Of a DNA stretch of 64,000 nucleotides, positions 62,472 through 64,000 are shown piece by piece. The stretch comes from Cohnella terricola (GTDB lineage Bacteria; Bacillota; Bacilli; Paenibacillales; Paenibacillaceae): positions 434,001 through 498,000 of the forward strand of contig NZ_VNJJ01000001.1 of NCBI RefSeq assembly GCF_007786475.1. The letters run 5' to 3'. Both the position numbers and the translations under genes were made by a program. Within the stretch, counting starts at the first letter, position 1, and each line of letters starts with the position of its first letter. The notes beneath the pieces were generated by a model. That model was given only the letters and a program-made list of their open reading frames with translations, did not search any database and was not told where the DNA came from.

Positions 62472-63617
62472 TTGCAGCAATCGCAGCCTATCCTGGAGTT
62501 GTTTCCGGTATCCCTGCGTCTGGTGCTGGAGCGGATTCCGGCATTCGCTAGGGAAACGTTGGAAGAGATTCGCATTCGCGAGAATCGACCTCTGGAGATC
62601 GGATACGGAAGCCGTTATGCGTTCGTTCGCGAGGACGGATCGCTGACGGAGCTTGGCCATGACGCGTTCGTTCCCGGCAAAGAACATTGCCGTGCCCTCC
62701 TGGAGAGAATCACGAATCACTCGATTTACGCGGCGGAAGAAGAACTGCGCAGAGGGTATATCACCGTCTCCGGCGGACACCGGGTCGGACTGGCGGGGCG
62801 GGCGGTACTGGATAAAGGAGCCGTTTTCCACCTGCGGGATATCGCGGGTTTTAACGTGAGGATCGCGCGGGCGAGAATCGGTTTCGCCGCCCAAGTGCTG
62901 CCGGGTTTGCTGGATTTCAAAGCGAGAACGATTCGCCACGCGCTGATCGTATCCCCCCCGCAACAAGGCAAAACAACGCTGATTCGGGACTTGGCACGAT
63001 CCATCAGCTCTGGGCAATGGCATCATCCGGCCGCGCGGGATTGGGGGAGCCGGAAAGTCGGCGTCGTGGACGAACGATCGGAGATTGCGGCCAGCGACAA
63101 GGGAGTTCCCACGTTCGACCTCGGTCCGCGCTGCGACGTGTTGGACGCCTGCCCGAAGGCGGAAGGGATCATGATGATGTTAAGATCGATGTCCCCGGAG
63201 ATCATCGTCGTCGACGAGATCGGCCGTCAGGAAGACGCGGAAGCGATCCATGAGGCCGTTCACGCGGGCGTGCGGGTACTCGCGACCGCGCATGCCGCCG
63301 AATTGTCCGACCTGTTCGGCAGACCGGCGCTCGCCAAGCTGGCCGAAACGGGCATTTTCGGTTCTTACGTGTTCCTGACCCGGGACGGAAGCAAAGTCAA
63401 TCATCGCATCGTATCGGCCGAAGAAGCGGAGAGGCAAACGTCGCGAAGCCGCCTGCGAACGATCGCGGCGACTCCGCGGGATGCTCCGGGCGCCGGCGGC
63501 GCGCAGCCAGAGATCGAAGGCTCGGGCCTGCCCGGCCAATCCATCGTCAAGAATCGGGCGTTGCCGGTTATCCGCTCTCCCGATATGCGCTTGTCGGGAG
63601 GCTCCGAAGATGCTTAA
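62472..63617 (+). CDS. spoIIIAA: Stage III sporulation protein AA (ATPase)
   Basis: A 381-residue ATPase of the secretion-ATPase superfamily that powers the SpoIIIA-SpoIIQ channel between mother cell and forespore. Walker A is SPPQQGKTT (about 159-167), and Walker B is in IIVVDEIGRQEDAEA. The TTG at 62472 follows GGGGAG. The protein is longer than Bacillus SpoIIIAA (about 307): the last 60 or so residues are a Pro/Gly/Ala/Arg-rich, low-complexity tail. It overlaps spoIIIAB by 8 nt. Confidence 0.95.
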   Translation: MQQSQPILELFPVSLRLVLERIPAFARETLEEIRIRENRPLEIGYGSRYAFVREDGSLTELGHDAFVPGKEHCRALLERITNHSIYAAEEELRRGYITVSGGHRVGLAGRAVLDKGAVFHLRDIAGFNVRIARARIGFAAQVLPGLLDFKARTIRHALIVSPPQQGKTTLIRDLARSISSGQWHHPAARDWGSRKVGVVDERSEIAASDKGVPTFDLGPRCDVLDACPKAEGIMMMLRSMSPEIIVVDEIGRQEDAEAIHEAVHAGVRVLATAHAAELSDLFGRPALAKLAETGIFGSYVFLTRDGSKVNHRIVSAEEAERQTSRSRLRTIAATPRDAPGAGGAQPEIEGSGLPGQSIVKNRALPVIRSPDMRLSGGSEDA

Positions 63618-64000
63618 ACTTGTCGGGGCTCTGCTCGTGTTGATCGCGGGAACTTTGATCGGGCTTGTGCAATCGGCGCGTTACGCGGCAAGACCGAGGC
63701 AAATCCGGGAGCTGCTTCACGCGCTTCAGCGCCTGGAGACGGAGATTGGATACGGCCAAACCCATTTGCCGGAAGCGCTGAAGCGAATTTCCGACACGGC
63801 TCCGCCTCCGCTTTCCTTGCTGTTCTCCGACATCTCGCGCTCGCTCTCGAAGGAATCGGCCGGGTCAGGGGAAACGGTCAGAGAGTGCTGGGAGAGAATC
63901 ATCTTGGCCCGTTGGCCGGAGACGGCGATGAAAAATACCGAGAGAGAGGCGATACTCCGGCTAGGGGCGACGCTCGGAGGAAGCGGCCGCGAGGATCAGT
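63610..64000 (+). CDS. spoIIIAB: Stage III sporulation protein AB (partial, runs off the window)
   Basis: 130 codons to the window end, with no stop. The N-terminal membrane helix (MLKLVGALLVLIAGTLIGLV) is followed by a helical domain (PRQIRELLHALQRLETEIGYGQTHLPEAL) characteristic of SpoIIIAB, a GspF-like partner of SpoIIIAA. The ATG lies within the end of spoIIIAA. Confidence 0.92.
   Translation, partial: MLKLVGALLVLIAGTLIGLVQSARYAARPRQIRELLHALQRLETEIGYGQTHLPEALKRISDTAPPPLSLLFSDISRSLSKESAGSGETVRECWERIILARWPETAMKNTEREAILRLGATLGGSGREDQ

Overview
The window reads as chromosomal DNA of a spore-forming, moderately GC-rich Firmicute of the Paenibacillaceae (Paenibacillus/Cohnella type). The evidence is gene content and order: ccpN-yqfL, a gerP operon, a CotD-like coat protein, zur, a T-box in front of metG, mntR, and the block yqhQ-yqhR-aroQ-yqhT-efp ... 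yqhV-spoIIIAA-spoIIIAB. Strong Shine-Dalgarno sites, frequent TTG/GTG starts, sigma-A-type promoters, cre sites and mother-cell sigma-type promoters agree. I see no rRNA, tRNA, CRISPR array or prophage.

Layout. 0-3.1 kb: M29 aminopeptidase; ccpN-yqfL (carbon-flux control). 3.2-6.4 kb: a repeat array, then an OpuA-type glycine-betaine importer whose fused binding domain is circularly permuted. 6.5-11.5 kb: a LacI regulator and an alpha-glucoside-type (AglEFG-like) ABC importer with cre and matching LacI operators. 11.5-14.8 kb: orphan LytTR regulator under a cre site, an SLH/CAP exported protein, an RluA-type pseudouridine synthase. 14.9-22.8 kb: a YtrA-type GntR regulator with its operator, two ABC-2 transport systems, and a BmrCD-like heterodimeric ABC exporter. 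22.8-25.2 kb: intergenic repeats around a nitroreductase. 24.1-29.8 kb: LacI regulator diverging from fucI-fucA-kinase-fucU (L-fucose use). 29.8-37 kb: TetR-MFS, a WYL regulator with an effector-binding-domain protein, secreted or membrane proteins of unknown role, MarR-LLM oxidoreductase. 37-39.9 kb: DUF3892 protein, a second repeat array abutting a decayed IS1182-type transposase, an AI-2E-family transporter. 40-43 kb: unknown membrane proteins, a DUF1361 protein and a zinc-ribbon protein. 43-46 kb: gerPABCDE (no gerPF seen) and other spore proteins. 46-49.1 kb: zur-yidD and T-box-metG. 49.1-49.6 kb: more repeats. 49.7-53.6 kb: zinc ABC importer, ccdA, mntR. 53.7-64 kb: patatin-like protein, the yqh/efp block, lysC with an internal start, a DUF441 protein, comA (sulfolactate), yqhV and the start of spoIIIA, which runs off the end.

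Themes. Carbon control is dense: four cre-like sites plus two LacI regulators and CcpN. Metal homeostasis is clustered (Zur, zinc importer, MntR). Late-sporulation genes are scattered across the right half with recognisable sigma-K/E-like promoters. The least explained material is intergenic: several unrelated repeat families with near-identical unit lengths of 48-51 bp, one of them (51 bp, palindromic core ACGGTCTnnnAGACCGT) present as three separate arrays in this window.
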